From NCBI RefSeq assembly GCF_900187305.1, contig NZ_LT906434.1, positions 1,116,001 through 1,180,000 on the forward strand: a stretch of DNA of 64,000 bases. The letters run 5' to 3'. Positions within the stretch are counted from its first letter, which is position 1, and the number at the start of each line of letters is the position of its first letter. Below, one piece after another: positions 63,324 through 64,000 of the stretch. A program made the position numbers and the translations under genes. Below the pieces are notes generated by a model. The model was not told the DNA's origin. It saw only the letters and a program-made list of their open reading frames with translations, and searched no databases. Source of the DNA: Neisseria zoodegmatis (GTDB taxonomy: Bacteria > Pseudomonadota > Gammaproteobacteria > Burkholderiales > Neisseriaceae).

Positions 63324-63818
63324 ATGAACGCGTTTCGTAAGGCGTTGTGGTTTATTGTATTTTTATCCGCGTGTACTGTTTTCGGTTCTTTTTATTCGCA
63401 ATATGTAATGGGGTTGAACCCCTGCGTGTTGTGCATTTTGCAGCGTTTGGCCGTGATAGCGGTGGGTGTGGTGGCTTTGGTGTGTGCTGTTTTTGCTCAA
63501 ACGGGCAGGGGTGTGCGTACCTTTAGTGCTTTATTGGTGAGCATTCCTGCGGTTTACGGTGCGGGGGTGGCGGTCTATCAGATTTATATTCAAAGCCTGC
63601 CGCCCGGTGCGGCTCCGGCTTGCGGTGCGCCGTGGACTTTCCGCCTGCGTGATTGGCCTTTGTTTGATTGGTACGAACCTGTGATCCGAGGTTTCGGCGA
63701 TTGTGCGATTCCCGATTATGTTTTGGGCGTTCCGTTGCCGATATGGAGTGTTTTGTATTTTAGTTTCGTATTGCTGCTGGTGTGGCTGGGCTGGTGCAGA
63801 AGCCGAATCTGGGGTTAA
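63324..63818 (+). CDS. dsbB: Disulfide bond formation protein DsbB
   Basis: The 164-residue protein has four membrane helices. The first periplasmic Cys pair is in MGLNPCVLCILQRL (CVLC, near residue 36). The second pair is PACGAP and GDCAIPDYVLG (near residues 92 and 122). It passes electrons from DsbA to quinones. The last 180 bp of the window after it show no gene. Confidence 0.94.
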   Translation: MNAFRKALWFIVFLSACTVFGSFYSQYVMGLNPCVLCILQRLAVIAVGVVALVCAVFAQTGRGVRTFSALLVSIPAVYGAGVAVYQIYIQSLPPGAAPACGAPWTFRLRDWPLFDWYEPVIRGFGDCAIPDYVLGVPLPIWSVLYFSFVLLLVWLGWCRSRIWG

Positions 63819-64000
63819 TCAAAACGGCTGCATTGTCTGACTCGATCGTGTGTTTGATTTCGGGATGGATGTGCAGCCGTTTTCGTTTCAAAAATCTTTT
63901 TCCTTTTCTTTTCAATATTCATTCGTTCTTTTGTAAAAAAACTACAAATTCTTTCAAACGGCACTTTTTTGTCTTAAACGGGAACTAAACCCGGCATTTT

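Overview
The window is chromosomal DNA of a Neisseria species. The 12-base DNA uptake sequence AGGCCGTCTGAA (AG-DUS dialect) occurs dozens of times, often as inverted pairs that form gene-end hairpins, and the gene set (LtgA, LutACB/LctP, ComEC, ZnuCBA, lipoprotein DsbC, FolE2, PrpF) is neisserial. Meningococcus and gonococcus mainly use ATGCCGTCTGAA, so a commensal or animal-associated species is more likely; the exact species cannot be read from this sequence.

Layout. 1-12.4 kb: end of an ADP-ribosylglycohydrolase, lytic transglycosylase LtgA, then an L-lactate module (FCD-family repressor, its 17-bp palindromic operator, lutA-lutC-lutB-lctP), GreB, a DUF4126 membrane protein, an MFS exporter, a PepSY protein and 3-methyladenine glycosylase Tag. 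12.49-22.03 kb: an integrated element bounded by a 19-bp repeat of the 3' end of tRNA-Leu(GAG). It carries a P4-type tyrosine integrase, an AT-rich cargo gene of unknown function, AlpA, two DNA-binding proteins (HTH and KilA-N), a zinc-finger/Toprim primase, a DUF927 P-loop ATPase, a HigB/HigA-type toxin-antitoxin pair and a cluster of eleven 9-bp iterons beside an AT-rich stretch. No capsid, tail or lysis gene is present, so it looks like a phage satellite (P4/PICI-like) or a small replicating island.

22-31 kb: tRNA-Leu, secG, tpiA, free-methionine sulfoxide reductase, Pcm, rhodanese, a small secreted Lys/Ala-rich protein, a Bcr/CflA exporter, pheA, ubiB and an unknown secreted protein. 31-46.5 kb: an IS5-like MITE, a CDF metal exporter, comEC with several in-frame DUS copies, a perfect inverted repeat pair, a secreted ankyrin protein, an OPT transporter, ilvD, a two-subunit sodium:solute symporter, a LysE-type exporter, an RluE-type pseudouridine synthase and a sulfate-binding lipoprotein. 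46.5-64 kb: a PolB-like exonuclease, lipoprotein DsbC, purC, the znuCBA zinc importer preceded by a 33-codon overlapping ORF, a DUF2288 protein, modABC (short ModC), a Cys/Met-metabolism PLP enzyme, folE2, a YIP1 protein, prpF, a TbpB-like (probably Slam-dependent) surface lipoprotein whose terminator uses the AT-DUS dialect, tyrA and dsbB.

Functional links: import and oxidation of L-lactate (lutR/lutACB/lctP); zinc import (znuCBA), with FolE2 nearby; oxidative folding (dsbC, dsbB); aromatic amino acid synthesis (pheA, tyrA); natural transformation (comEC plus abundant DUS). The most unusual part is the tRNA-Leu element with its iteron origin candidate, tandem operators and AT-rich cargo gene.
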